Positions 10,901 through 25,900 of a stretch of 64,000 nucleotides of DNA are shown one piece after another. The position numbers were made by a program, and so were the translations under genes. Source of the DNA: Apus apus (Eukaryota > Chordata > Aves > Apodiformes > Apodidae). Numbering within the stretch: the stretch's first letter is position 1; every line of letters starts with the position of its first letter. The DNA lies in contig NC_067287.1 in NCBI RefSeq assembly GCF_020740795.1, positions 17,251,501 to 17,315,500 of the forward strand. Direction: 5' to 3'. The notes below the pieces were generated by a model. It saw nothing but the letters and a program-made list of their open reading frames with translations, made no database searches and was not told the origin of the DNA.

Positions 10901-13900
10901 TCTCCCAGCAACCATAGGAGCTCAATCAGCTCACATTCCTTCCTCATGTGTTGTAGATGAATTTACTTTAAAAGGAGGATAAGTCCCAAAGGCTTGGGAG
11001 CCATTTTTTTCTTGACCTTTAGAGTGCTTTAAAGTTTGGTCCATGTGTTTGATAAAGATTTCCATTCAGAAAAGATACAAACAGTTTGATACTCAAATCA
11101 AAAAGTGACCAGGATTGTTTCAGATTTTCTCCACTGGAATGGAGACAATCTCCCTTAAGTATTAAAAAGTGTTTTGTTGTCCCTGTTAGACAACTTTTCT
11201 TCATTTCTAGTTCTAAATACAACATGTAAAGGTAGAATACATAAAACAACTATACATAAACAATAAAAACAACACTTACTGTTTGGAAGGCTAAAGCAAA
11301 TGGCACCTTCAGCAGTATCTGTACATTTTGTACGGTTCCAAGATCCTTTAGTATTCAAGAGAACACAATTCTCAGTAGTGTTTGAGTTTTCTAATTCCCA
11401 AGGATAGTAGTCAAAGTTGCTTCCATCTGACCATTCGAAATTACCTTCACTTCCCTAATTAAAGAAAAAGCCCACAACTTTTAAATCACAGCATAAGGTT
11501 GTGGTTTAAAACTTGTCAGTCATTAGTCAGTCGTGTAGCACTATTTATCCCTTGTAGAGTGGTAAAATAAAGTACAGGTGGCCTCATTTTCTAAATCCAT
11601 ACTAAATAAATGAAGAACATAGTTTACATTTTCCAATCAATTCTTAATTGAGAAATCCTGCTTATTTGTGGAAACTGAGAACGTGCAGCATGTTGCTAAG
11701 TTTAAACCTGTAGTATGCCTTGTTTTGTTCTTTGTGGAACATTGTCCTTAACTTCACCCTGCTGTTAGATTTAAGCAGTCTGTCTCCCTTGCTATGAATG
11801 TGATTAGATACGTTGCAAACTGCTAAACTGTTCGGATGACCTCAGTGAGTAAAGGTGGGCAACTCGGGAATGGTTTTCTTTGTTTGCTCCTACTTCAGAT
11901 ACACTGCTGGAAACCCATGACAATGGAAGGTTAAGTCGTGACAAGAGGAGGGATGCATTCAGACCAATGGATGGACAGAGGTAGCAAAGGTATGGATAGA
12001 AACCACACACACCTCTGCAGAGGGGTCCTGCCAATTAACTACCATGGATAGGTCTGGGGAGTAATGTAGGGAGCAGGGTCGGGGCTTTTGGCTCCAAGGT
12101 TAAGCAGAGGAGGGATTATCTGCAGCAGCTCTTGCTATGCCCTCCTGGGAGAAGGGATGCATAACTTGCCGGATAGCCAGTTCCAGACAGCCTTGTCTGA
12201 CTGTATTTGCTATGGAATCTGATCCTAAAGAGGGCCATAAATCTGAAGCCTCTAAAGGTATGTTGCAAACTGTACTTCTTGTGCCACAAGGCATGATGTC
12301 AGATTGTTATATTGTTTTAAAATTTCATGGATTTGGAAAAATATCTGTGTGGCTACAGTCATTAAAATTTAATATACTATGACTCTATATTACATAGGGT
12401 TAACAAAGTAAGTAATTTAATACATGGAATAGAAATTTCAAGAAACTGAAAAAAAATATTTCATGTCCTGTGCAGAAAATGATTTATCAGCTCTGTTACT
12501 GATGTAACCAGCAGTATACACTTACATCATGAATTGACAACCCAAGCCACAGAGGATAGCCATCCTGCTTGACAATATCTTCTAGAAATAACTGTTGTGA
12601 TTCACTGTGCACACTTGCTAAATCACTCCCGTTTTGCTTGCATTCTCTCAATGCCTCATACCACGTCAGCTTTTTCTGAAGGATTCTGTATGTCCTGTTT
12701 CCATGTGGAATAGACTCAGGCAATGGAGGCTTGTGCTGCCGGGGTCCTATTTTCAAGAATAAGAAGAAATCAAGTTCCGTGCACTTCATTCGTGTTACTA
12801 GGAACATAGAGAAAGCATTAAAATCCATCTACATCAATGCAATCCAAGCATTAAAGTGTTCAGTACAAGCCACTTCTATCAAGGAAGTTATCTTTTGCTA
12901 CTTTGAACACGGTGAGCAGTTGATGGAGTACAGCATGTCCCTCCTGATCAGAATATTACAGCAGTGAATGGCCACATAACCCCAGAGGCCCATGACAGCT
13001 GTGCCATGGGTTTCACTGGGTGCAAACCCAAAGCCTTTCATAGCGGGTACTGTGGAATTAGGACTTAAATTATGACCCTCATCCAACACTACTTAGAGAT
13101 CTTCTCTACTGCTTACCCCGTTCGATTTTACAGGCGAGAATACTGTACACATTATAGTGCTGAGCGTGCCAGCTTTGAGAATAATTATAAATATCCCAAA
13201 AACCATCAAGATTTACACCAGCAAAAAAACTGTTCTTCTTTATGTCAGGTCTTCCCAGCCTCCAGTTATTGTAAGTCAGATGAGTTTCATCATACCACTT
13301 GAGAACTTTATCTGTGGGAAACATTGCATATTTATTACAACATTGACATTATGTGGACAAATACCATTTAACTCTGAATATTTTAATGACAATAACAGAT
13401 ATTCACTTGGGAAAAAATGCAGTGACACTTTTAAGTTACTGCAAACCATTTCCATATACAATGCTAAATACGTTAGTGTTACTCAGCCAGGCCCTTTGGA
13501 GTCCTGCTTTCCAGAGAAATCAAATATAGACTAAACAGAACACACTGAACCTAATTATCACTCAAGCAGAAAGCATGTCCAATTTTCTTCTAGAAGATAA
13601 ATACAAATATAAAGCATTATTATAGGTTTGCCTTCAGTTGTATATCAAAACATGCAAGAAATTTGCTTCTAATGATGCAAACTTTGTCTCCAAACCAGTT
13701 ATTAAGAAAAAAAACAAACCCTTAAGTCTTACCACTGTCATCATAAATGACCCCCAGCCAGACCCACATAGCCAGACCACTGAACGAACGAAGCTGCTCA
13801 GTTACAAAGTCATTCTCTTCTTCATCTCGAATGCTCAGAACAAATGCTTCTGGGTCTGTTGAAATTTTTTTGCAAATTACTTTCTTATAAAATTCACCTT

Positions 13901-16900
13901 TCCATTACAAAATAAATTGTGTTTCTCTGTTATTGTTAGTAGTTATTACAGATGGGTCAAGAATGTGTAAAGGCTCGGCCTTTACAACATAGTAACTAAA
14001 TGAACAGAGTAAAAACAATTTTCAAAGGTATTATCAACAGTGCTTCCCCTGGTTTTGTCAATAAGTGAAATACAGCAGTTCTAGAGACATTTGTAGGTCC
14101 TACTGTCACTTCAAGTTGTACATGTAGCACAAATTCTCTGCGTAGAACATAAAAATATCAGCAATCTTTCATAATTTTCTTGAACTGATTAGTAGAGAAA
14201 CAGCATTAAGGTTGAAATTACATTAAATTCATGAAAAATAAAAACAGCTTATGGAAAGATGCATGTCTGAGTTGCCATGAGCACTGGTTTAATATAAAAG
14301 GGAAGCTGTTCCTAAGCTTACACTTTGTTCAGGATGGACAGGAAAAGCTCACGTGTATTTCTGAATTAGACTATTCTGCATCTGTTTACTTTGTTCATCA
14401 ATGTGACCAAGGGAAAGAAAAAAACAACCATGAAGTAAATGTGACTGTAAAGCCAGAATGTTGCCAAGGGAATGACAATCACCCAAGCTACTTAAAATTT
14501 GCATATCATAAAGAAAAAAACTCCAAACCTTCCAATTTTTCAGAGATTTCAGAATTCAATATTGCCTAGCCATCCCTCTCTCAAACTCTCCTACCCATGC
14601 TCAGCACTTTTTATCAGAGTAGTGCAAGGACAAACAGCATTCGGCAGTGGAACACTAATGCACATTTCCAAATTGTACCACCTTTCTCAACACTCACTTT
14701 GCTGTCATTGTAAGACAGTGACTCAGATCTAAAACTCATCTCCCCCAAGCTGATATAAGTCCATAAATATATGTAATATGACAAAGTACTTACTCATTTT
14801 CTTGCATAAATGATGAGCTTCTTGAGACTTCAGTTCTCTCCATCTGTTTTTTGTTATCATGAAAGTGTAACAATTGTTTCTAAATGATATCCAGGGTGTA
14901 TTTTTAATCTTATGTGGGCACTTAATTTGTGTAACTTGTTCTTCTTCAGTTTTCTCTATAGAAAGGAAAGAGGACATTCAGGACATCACTTATTAATAAC
15001 AACACTTAATGTGACACACCACAAACCACTTTCAGGTACCACTTAAAAAACATGCAAGACAACTTAAGTGCCATCCTCTAAATACATTCTTGCTTTCGGT
15101 TTGCTCTTATTTGTGAGGTTTTTTAAAGTAATATAACCAGCAATAAGCATTATCAAAGAAGAGAGGTACTTAAACTTTTCATAATTGTTATGTTATAGGG
15201 GTTTAAAAATAAAATACATAAAAGTGCTAAGCATAAGCTCATAACTAAAAGCTCTTGTTGCCTCTTGGATGAAGGTGGATCAACATAACAAATAAGCTAA
15301 TTCATACTTGAAGAGTGAGAAGGACTCTTCCTGGAGTTACTCAGAATGCAGGCACAAAATAGTTAAGGATGTCATAATGTCAAGTATACACTTGACTGTG
15401 ACTCAAGGATGTACAATAATGGCTTAACTATGTCCCCTCAGGAAAAACAAAACAAATTATAATAGTCTTATAGGGAAGAAATCCATGATGATGTCTCAGA
15501 AAGATATTTTTTTTTTAGCTTTCCAAAAGGGGCCCCAAAAGATGTCCTGCTATATCTCCACCTGTCTTGCTGTAATTGGTATATATGGGGTTTGTGAACT
15601 GCAGATTAATTTACACCTTTCAATTCAGTGTCTAGCTGCTATCTTTCTTCTCTATGTAGTCATGTACCTCCCCCTTGTATAGGCTTGTCCAAAGAGATTT
15701 TGGGAGGTCCCAATATTATGATGTAAAAAGTACAGAGGTAGCTGAATCTTCTTCCACATCCAAGTAGGAGAGATTAGTATGAAACAATCTCACAGAAACT
15801 GTGCAAAGGCAGAACCAGTTGGCAATTTGAAGGGTATAGTCTGGCTCAATCCACCCATACCAAATTGATTTGCAAGTAACATGGGGACTAAGACCAACAG
15901 GTGCTTGACCCCCTATTTGAAGTTTGGTGTTTTGTGAGGTTTTTTTACCTAGCATGCAAATCAGCCTGTCTGAAGGAACCTAAGTTTAAAAAGCTGTCAT
16001 TTTGCAGTTACAATCTGGAATTATCAAATATACTTAATAATAAAATTCAGCTTTTATAAATAGAATTCTAGGATACATACTTTCTGATGCATAGCAAATA
16101 GCACCTCGATTTTCAGAGGAACAGTCAGAAGTTTTCCAGAAGCCATCAGTGTCCAAAAACACACATTCTTCACTTGTTTCTTCATCATCATCAGCCCAGC
16201 GACTAAAACTAACATGTTTCCCATCCAGCCAGCCATAATGTTTTCCACCCTAGCATTGTATAAGTAAACGGGATGAGCTTACGTAGTAAAAAAAGATACA
16301 GAAAATGACCTGAAAATATATTTACATTGGCTAGACATTTACAGCGTCTCTGGTGAGAACTGTAAGTGTTCCACTGGCCTCGTGATCTGACCTGCTGCTC
16401 ACAATATAACAAGCTTCGTTATTTTAAGTTTTGCAGCTGCAAAAATATGAATTAGCTGAAGTGGATGACAAATGATCAAATGGTGATTTTTAACTACTAT
16501 ACTGATGAGGGAAGGCCTGGCAATGAGATATCCAAATGGCAAAATGTGCACCTGCAAATCAATGGTGGATGTAATTATCTGGTCTTGGAAATTGGTAATA
16601 TCTGAGAATAAGGCCCAGTCTCAGTTACTCCACACTGAGTTTAAAGTAATCTATTAATTACGTAACTGATTTAATAAATTACATTTGTTCCTGCCCTGAA
16701 GGATGCAGGAGGAATAAGACAAAACCCACATAAAACAAGCACACCATCCTTCAGGAATCTTCCATTTAAAATTTTTCTTCAGGAAATCCCCCTGCCACCT
16801 TGTAATTTAATCTTTTATCTTTCTTTTGTGTTTATGATTCCAGCACTGGAGTAACAAGTTCTGTTGAACAGCTTCATTATAATTTCTTTTCATCTGATTT

Positions 16901-19900
16901 TTTTAAATTGTGCCCAAATAACAAAGTGTTGCAATAGTGAAAAGCCAGTGCATGCCTGAGCTGTATGCAGCAAAATGAGTAATTTGATCTTCATCCACAG
17001 ACTAAGATTCAAAAGAGGAGGCGAAATGTTTGGTTTCCCCATCTTTACTAAGACTAAATGCCCTTTTCCTTTTAAAAATATTCTCCATAAATTATATACT
17101 CATATTTCTATTTTTTTTGCCCCCTACTTTGCCTAGAATACTCAGTAGCCCATTACTGACATAAGAAGAGCATAACACCATAGGTGCTGAGTGAGCACCA
17201 TTAACCTTTATAGGTAAGGCACTTCTCAAATAAAATTATCTCAGGATTCGTGCTTGACAAAAAAAGATAAACCCTGTAAGCAAACCCAAGCCATTTTGTC
17301 ACCAGCTGAGAAAGTTCCCAATGCACAATGAAGATCTCCAAGAGGAGAAAAGGCAAAACAGTACCTTCTACATTGACATTTCCAAAGATAAACAGAAGAA
17401 AAAAGACAAAACCACTAACCTGTCTCAGGGATGTCTCCCTCTAACTCAAACAACGTGAAGTAACAACAGAGCCCTAAGTTAAGCTTCAGAAATGGATCTC
17501 CAGAGGTGTTTGATAACTAAGTTTGAATTTTATTTGCCACCTCTAGTTTTTCCCTTTTAAAACAGATGCTGGATTGTCTTTCTAGAGTAGTACTGTAAAC
17601 AGTGGTGATGATATTAAGTGGCAACACTAATTATTCATTCATTAACAAATGAGACAAAGATGGTACAGCAATCAATTTTGCTGGTATCCAACAAAATATC
17701 CCTTCCCCTATAATCTTAAAAGAATTCACTCCTCATCATCAATCCATCCAGTGGAGTTTGACAATTATACAGCTTGGAGAACTAAAGATGTAGAACATTG
17801 ATCTTGAGGCCCTCCAGCTGGTTATCCCTATGTGAAAACAATTACCCCAGAAATTAGTTTTTCATTGCATTTCTTTATACTATTTTCTATTTCACACAAT
17901 TCTGAAAGTTACCTTAAGCCACAGTCTGAGGGGAAAATAAAACTTACATCTCTGCTGAAAAGTCCAGTCCACAATGGATAATTATGAAGGGCAGCCTGGA
18001 CAGCAAGAAAAGCCTGCTGGAACTGATCTGTGATGCTAACCAGCTGCATCTTGTTACTTATACATGCAGCCACTGCATCATTCCAGGACAAGTTTTTCAG
18101 AATGACCATGTATTCAACATTTTGATAGCTCAGTGTTTCATTAAGGACTTGCTCTGTCTGGTTATCAGCAGTTCCTGTACCTAAGAAAGAAATCCAGTTA
18201 GAAGGTGGTTAAACAGTGAAATACATTTTAAACTTCCAATTTCTATGTAACAAACAGAAAACTCTGTTTGAAATCCTCCTGGAAAAAAAAAAAAAAAAAA
18301 AGAAATATTTTCTTAGATAATAAATTATGGTAATGATTATAGTTAGAAGCAAAATCTTTTGACACTTCACATAGAAAATACATTTTTAAAAAGGATTATT
18401 TTCAGCCAATCTATTTTTATAGATCTTTCTCTCAACTTCGGTTCAATCTTCTCGCATTTTTTTTTAACTAACTGCTAAGTAATGTTAATAACTCTATTTA
18501 TTGAATTAAAAACATTATATAACTTTAATTACATACATGAATGGGAGACAGTCACTGCTCTCTCCTGCAATACAGCAACAGCTCAGCTTGACTCATTTAT
18601 CTCTGTGGAGCCTGTGGATTTATGCTTATGCAAATCTAATGGTCCACAAAACTTGTCTATGTTTATCTTGGAGTGTACAGCACTGTCCCAGAATTCCTTA
18701 ATGCCACCCATGGGTACACTGGGAATTGATTTTGCCTCCACATGTGCTTAACTAATTGCAGAAAATCCACCTTGCATAGGGAGGGGTATAATTCACTATT
18801 TGTGCTCTAAACCCTGAGTGTTACCAGTTATCAGCTCATGCTGCAGGCACAGAGCTCAGCCATGCACAGCAACCAGCAACTGCAGTTAATTAAAGATGCA
18901 AACATTTCCATGGGTGGTAAATTCAAGCATGCAAACCTGATAATGCCAAAAATTTTATACACAACCAAAAATAAATTGGTTCTCCAAGAGGGAGAAAATC
19001 TCTGACATTTAAAATATCTCAAGCACAAAAAGGCTCACTGAGGGGAGGGGCTGGGGGGGGAGGGGGGGAGTGGGAAATCTATAAATAACAGGATATAAAT
19101 GGCTGACAGGGCCATTTCTCAAAGAAGACAAAAACATAATATTAATTTGATATTTACATGCAATTTACAGCTTTCAATAGATCAGAAAAGTGGCAAGGCT
19201 GAAACAGATTGTTTGAAGTGGTTTGTGTCTGCTGCCAAATGCTTTCACTTAGTAAACAGCTACAAAAAAGAACCATGGTGCCATCACACATCAAGGGGTA
19301 CCACACTGGAAACAAGGTAGTAAGGAAAGTGCCTATTTCTGAAAGAAGTAATTGCCAGTGATTAACATCTCAAGAAGTTCTGCAAATCATAATCACGCCA
19401 AGATTTCCAAGGAACCTGAATCATCTTTTTCCCTAGGATAAAGCCCTAGCTAGGTAACCTGGACTCTCTCACAGCTCTCCCTGCACTCTGCCGAGGTGCT
19501 TTCCAACCTGAATTATCCTTAGATCCCTAATACAATTATGATATAAGACCAGACCATGCCAGGACACATTCTCTGGCAGCCCAAACACCCTTGTCATTAC
19601 ACCTTCTACAACTGTGGCTGGGAAGAAGTGCTTAGGTATTTTAGTCAGCCCAGACTAATAATACATTGTCCTACACAGATGCCATGTCGACCTCCTCTTA
19701 AAAATTCCTCTTTCAAATATTTTTGTCTATATCTCTTCCATCCAGACTTGACACTTGAAATTTCTGAAGTATTTGGCACTGAAATAAAAAAGATTTTTTG
19801 TGTTAAATGGTGGGTGGGGCAGGGAATCTCTTTTCCTGTTGGAGAATGAAGGTGGGCATATACTTGGGTGCTTTGCACACCTATCTTTTTCCAGAAGATA

Positions 19901-22900
19901 GCATGTTATTTACTTAAAATAATTATTTACATAGAGGAACATACTCAGAAGTGGATTGCTGAACATGTGCCCATAACAGCAATATAATGTGTATTACAGC
20001 TATGTATGTTTAATCCAATTCCAGTAACTGGTGTCAACCAACCCATATGGTTACATCAAAATATTATTTTTAGTTCAGATTAAGAAAACTGACTCCCGCC
20101 AACATATGTGTATGAAGCCAGGGAAAGCTGCATCACTCCAAATGATCACTTTCCCTTTGTGCCCTCAAGGTTTGCTCTGGGGAGACTGATTTCAATGTTA
20201 GGACTACATGATACCTCATATTCTGATAGTGCTTGAAAACACAGGATGTATTTGAGGGGGACAGAAATACTGTAAGGTTCCTCCCCAGGGTTTCTCTCTT
20301 CCAGAGTTCCAAAGGGGACAAAGGAGTCACTGGTTCCACCCCTCAATGTACATCATCTCTACACCCACAGAACATTCAAGCCCTGCCTGCTGAAGCACAG
20401 TTCTACTGAAACCATATAGAGTCTCTGAAGGAAACAGATTCCTACTGAAGTAGGCTATGAAAAATGACAGGGAAAATTGTAAATGACTGATAAAATAGGT
20501 CCCAGATCATCCTCCACACTCTGGTTTTCCAAAATTTACCTGCTCAGTCTCTGCAAGGATCTTGCTCTTCAAGTGCAACAATTTACATGCATTAAAAGTC
20601 TCCTAGCACACGCATCTTAATTGCAAATCCTGGCTGTGATTTATTTTGACTCTTCAGACTTACCTATAGGCCGCTGGCATATACCCAAGAAGTGCTTGTC
20701 AGCACAAGCAGTGAAATTCCATGTTCCAACATACTGTGATTTGGGATCATTGAGGATTACACCACACTGATTGTTAAATTCTTCATCAAAAAGCTGAAAA
20801 CCAGAAATATGCTTATCAGAATCAAATAAACTATAAACACACTTGTGTAGAGGTGATGAAATAACACAAAGCTGGTAGAACCTGAGCTGTTTGAGCTTGT
20901 TTAAGTTTCAAAGGAGTGGTGCAATACAGCTATTTTACAAACCCTACCAAGTGCCTGGACTCAAAAAGAATTCATAAGTTAAATACGGTAGAGAATATTA
21001 AATGTAATTATTTAATGCTTAAATAATTTCTGCGTGTGAGTCAATTACATTTATTATGCTTCACCTTGGGTAGAACAGTGAGCAAAATACCAACATACAA
21101 TTGTTTACAGATGCATTCTAAGTGTAACTGAAACAAGAATTATTGATGGCATCTTTTTCATGATTGTTTTCATGTAGTCTTTACATTGTAAACAGAAGTT
21201 CCAGAAGAGTCATCAACCAGTTGCTCCAGGTATTTTCCTTCACCCTTCATTGTTTCCTATCTCACTTCAGAAGTTCTCATTCAAATAAAAATAAAGAGAA
21301 CTCCATTACTGTCAGTCACCTTGTTTACCCATGAACACCACTAACTGGGGGATTTGGTCTGTTACATGTATTATTTGGCTTTTTGCCCCCCCCTCCCCCC
21401 CCTTTTTTTTTTTTTTTTGACACAGTCAATATTCCAAATTTCATTACTCAATAGTGAAGAGAAGTCAAAAGTCAGAACTTACATCCAGTGGAATTTTCCT
21501 TAATCTTCCTGTCAGGAGTGGGTGAAAGTTACTATACAGCAGTCTGCTCTCATCTATCCATTTGTTTTCCCTTGTGCTGAACAGAAACTGCAAACCAATC
21601 CAAATATCTTTTGGCATACCAGGAAGCAAGGATGTTATATAATCTGTTGGGCAGAACAGTAAATGTACGTATTTAGGTTCAGACAACAGTAAACATCTGA
21701 AAAAAACACTTCACATAAATAAGGTAATGGAGCCTTTTGTATTCACTTAATTTTTCCAGGCCTTAATGACTGCCAAATGCTTATCATCCCTTCCTTCCAT
21801 AAGATAACACCTTTCATGTTGATTTTACCTGGAAGGCACAGATTACTGGTATTTATCCTCCAAAATCTCAGCTAAGGAGCAAGTAGTGGATTTAACCTGT
21901 TTCTCTAACCACTACTTTTTATACTTGAACTTACAAACAAATTTCAGAAGCTGCTTTTCCACAGGTCTGCAAGATCATCTGTTGTCTCCTTGCAGAGATA
22001 ATAGAGCTCCCTCCGGCCCTCTCTGAACTGATGGAGGAAGTCTTAGCTCTCATATTCCTCTGCTACTGCCTTAAAGCATTTCTTGGATTTTGGCAGAGTT
22101 TGCCCACCTCACCACCAGAGAAAGCAGGACAGGACAAAGGAATTCAGGTTTAGTTGGAAAAAACTGCAGCAGGGAAAACCTTAAATCAGACCCCCCTCAG
22201 CAAGCATTCTGGTACAAAACAATGGGCTTCAGTAACCCCCCAGGCACCAAAGGCATACGCTGAGCTTGTCTAGATTAGGAAGACAAACTGAGGCTATGTA
22301 ATGAGCTGCTGCTGACATGTCTTCACTATTGACCACATGCCAGGCATCGCTATTGGCCATGTGCCAGACTAGCTTCAGCCTGTTTTCTGAGCTAGACAGA
22401 TTTCAAAGATTGAAGATTTACTCGCCAACCTCCTAATGCCACCAGGAAGAGCAGAAGCAGCCCAGAAAGAGACATGCTCCTTTAGGAGGACTGTGCCTTC
22501 CTTCCCTATAGGCGGCCTCCACTACAGTGGGGAAAGAAAAACAAACAAGAAATAGCTCCAAACACTTCCAATATGCACCAAAACATACCTTGCTCTGTAA
22601 CATTTCAGAATGGCTATGTTTTTGCAATTTTGAAAGCATCCAAAAACATGTAGATTTCAGAGGTGTATCTTCGTGTATGGTTACAAGCCTATTCCTCCCC
22701 ATTGACAGCAACGAAAAAAGTTACCATTCAGCTGCTGTCTGCAGGTCAGCTAGTGGCCTCTCTAATCTACTTCCCGTATTCCATCTGGCAAAATGTTATT
22801 TTCTTATAAAGAAAATATGCATTGTACACATTGCAGAATTCAATGGAGCTATTTCAGATGTACTTGCAGAGAGCTGTAAGTTATCTAAAATAATATAGAT

Positions 22901-25900
22901 GCAAATACATCTGTCTCATTCAGCAGGTTATGGCTTAACATGACTTGCAGCTCATGTGAACACATTCCTTCCTCTCTGCATTTACCTCAATGGCTCTAGT
23001 TTATCTCATCGCTGAAAGGCAAGTCTCAAAAGTGGAACAACTCTGTGGTTTGCAGCCACCTGCCTTCCATCCTCCTAGCTGCATCCCAGAGAGCTTGCAG
23101 GTGGTTGGTTTAGACACACTACCATCTTGAGCTGCTCAACACATGTAGACAGGTTACTATGTGCTCCAGTACTCATTGTGTTTGTCATCTCATCCCCACA
23201 GACAGCTGAGCTTGTCTTGGAAGCAGCTCCTAAAGTGGTTTTCACCGTGCAAAGTCTACAGTCTCGGTTATGTTTTAACTTGCAAAGCAAAACATGCAAG
23301 CTGTTCTCTCAATGGTGACCCTTCTGTCCTCATCCCTCAATGTGAGGTTTTACAGTTTTTCTATTTTTGTAACAGGTTAAGATCATACAGAGAAGCTGCT
23401 CTTCATATTGGCTCAAGTGTTTGCCAACTGCATGTCCATGTTATGTTTCTAGTGTTGCAAATAACAATAGACAACACTTTTTTACTGATCTTGAATTTTT
23501 AGAATGTTCTCAGTATGCCTGTTGATGACCAAGTGATTTTATGCTCAAATTCTTAACCAGAACCATACTGAATTTAGAAAAGAAGCTACAAACCAAAAGA
23601 GCCCCCAGTTCACTATCGTACCTTGCTCAGCTTGATTTGAGATAGATGGAAGAGAGCCTCCAAAAGTTACACATTTTTCATTGGCTGCATTAAATGTTAA
23701 ATATTCAGGCTTCATCTTAAAAAAACACTGGGAAAAAAAAAAAAAAAGTAACTGATTTTCATCACACCGTTGCTTCCAAAGAAATAACTCATAAGAAAAG
23801 GTTCTTAAACCAACCCTACAAAATCACTTTTCATTTTCTGGGAATGTATAATTATTTTCTCAGAAAAGCAAGGGAACTAATACTACCTCCATGCATTTCT
23901 TATTACATTAAACAGAATAGCTAAATATAAAAATTATGAACAATCCCACCAACTCCTCATTCACTGAAGGTTAGAATTCAGTAATTTTTAATTGGCTACA
24001 TCAGGGTCATGTACTGTTATAAGAATGAGAATTCAGAGATTAATTCTAAAGTCAGAGAGGGTTGAGCCAGGAACCTGTATTGTAATGCACTACCTTTTGG
24101 GAGAAACTACATGGGAACTCAAAACCCATTTTCTGCAATGATGTGAAGTAAATCTGCAAACCTTGGCACAATGTAACAGGTTTGACCTAAGACTTAGATG
24201 CCTGCCTTAAAACATAGTACTGAAATACACTGTACTATGGCTTCTGACCTCTGTTGGCTCATTCTTAAAAGCTGCTTCTAATTCTTAAGTGAATTAAGTC
24301 CTTTAGGCAACTCAGGAAGCAGAGTGTTTGTCAGGTTGCTGCCTGCTGATGATTACTCAGTGAGAGAATAAAGATGCTTCTGCATAGAAACCTCATTTTC
24401 TCTCTTTCTAATCCTTCCCTTCTTTCAAAGCAGAGCCCAAGATTAGATAACACAAGTAACATTCTCAGCCCTAAACGTGTGGTGATGGGAAAGCAAAAAA
24501 CATAAAAATTCCTGCTTTGAAATTAAGAAACCATCAGTCCTGAAAAAGGGACAGAGAAATGGAGATTATATTAATAACTGCACATAGTTTTCAAAAGCCA
24601 CCTCCCAGTCTATTCCTGAACACAGGGACTACTTCCTCACCTCTTCCAGCAGGGCACTCCAGCTTACTGGACTATGAAAAATAGGTAAGGATGACTCATC
24701 TGTATTATCTCTATACCTTATTCCGGAACCGGCTCCAACCTTTAGGGCAGCCTCCTCTGACTGGGCGGTAACTGGGATCATGCTTCTCTAGTAAGGAGGC
24801 ATTATTTTTTTCACAGATGAAGGGCAGTTTCATGTTACAGTTAACTGGGTAGTCTGCAGAAATACAAGTTTAAAAAAACAGTTATCTTAATGCCTTATCA
24901 CGCTCCATTTGCCATCCACCCTTTATGACATGACAAAGACCAATCTAAAGAGAATTCCTCTTCAGTGCAACCACAGTGAAGTACAATGTAATCTAAAGCA
25001 TTAAAAGTAACAGCAGAGCAAAAGACAAATGTAAGTTATTTATATCAGACAGTACTATATTCCTATACATCCCTAATCTGATCCCTTATTTCCAGTACTA
25101 ACATTTCATATAGGCAGAGATAACTTCAAACAGAAAAATAATGAAATAAGATTATTTTTAATATGAGGATTAATGTCATATTTTGGCATAGAGGGTATGT
25201 GATCTAAAGGTCATTAAAGCCAAAAGGAATCCTTTAACATATGCAGAGCATCTGGCCTGAACTGCTTTATGTGATTCCTGCAGTAACTTGTAGCCAGGAG
25301 CAATTTTTTGCTGAAAGGGATGAAAACAGGTCAGCAGCATACAACAGAATAATGTGCTTTAAAGAGGAACCAGCAGTAGCAGGAGGAACTATTTGTTCCC
25401 CAGGGGAACATTTTCCTCAATATAAAACAATGCTGAAAGAAGGAAATAAGAACTTTGAAGTACCACCAGGTGGCATTTCCATTACTCTGTGTACCTCTTC
25501 CAGTATGACTTCATTACTTAATGAAATTTGCATCTCCAGATGGATATGCAGTTGCAAGTATTCAGTCAGTCTCCTCTAACTAACACAGCTCTTTAAGACT
25601 TAATTTTCACAGCTCAGAGTATGTAGCATAAACACAAAAAGGTAGCCACCAAAACCAGATTTCACTTAATCAATTTATTTTGCAAGACAAGTGACAATCA
25701 ATCATAAAAAACTGTCATCTGAATTCAGGTTTGCTTCTGGCCATCAAGAAATATTATCATGCCTTCTACCTTAAGGAAGAAATAATTTATTCAAAACTCA
25801 ATGCCATTAACATTAAGAAGCCACTCACTCCTAACTCAATATCAATTCACCTTCAACAGAAATGTTCTACAGAACAGTATTTTATTTTTTTTTAATATAA

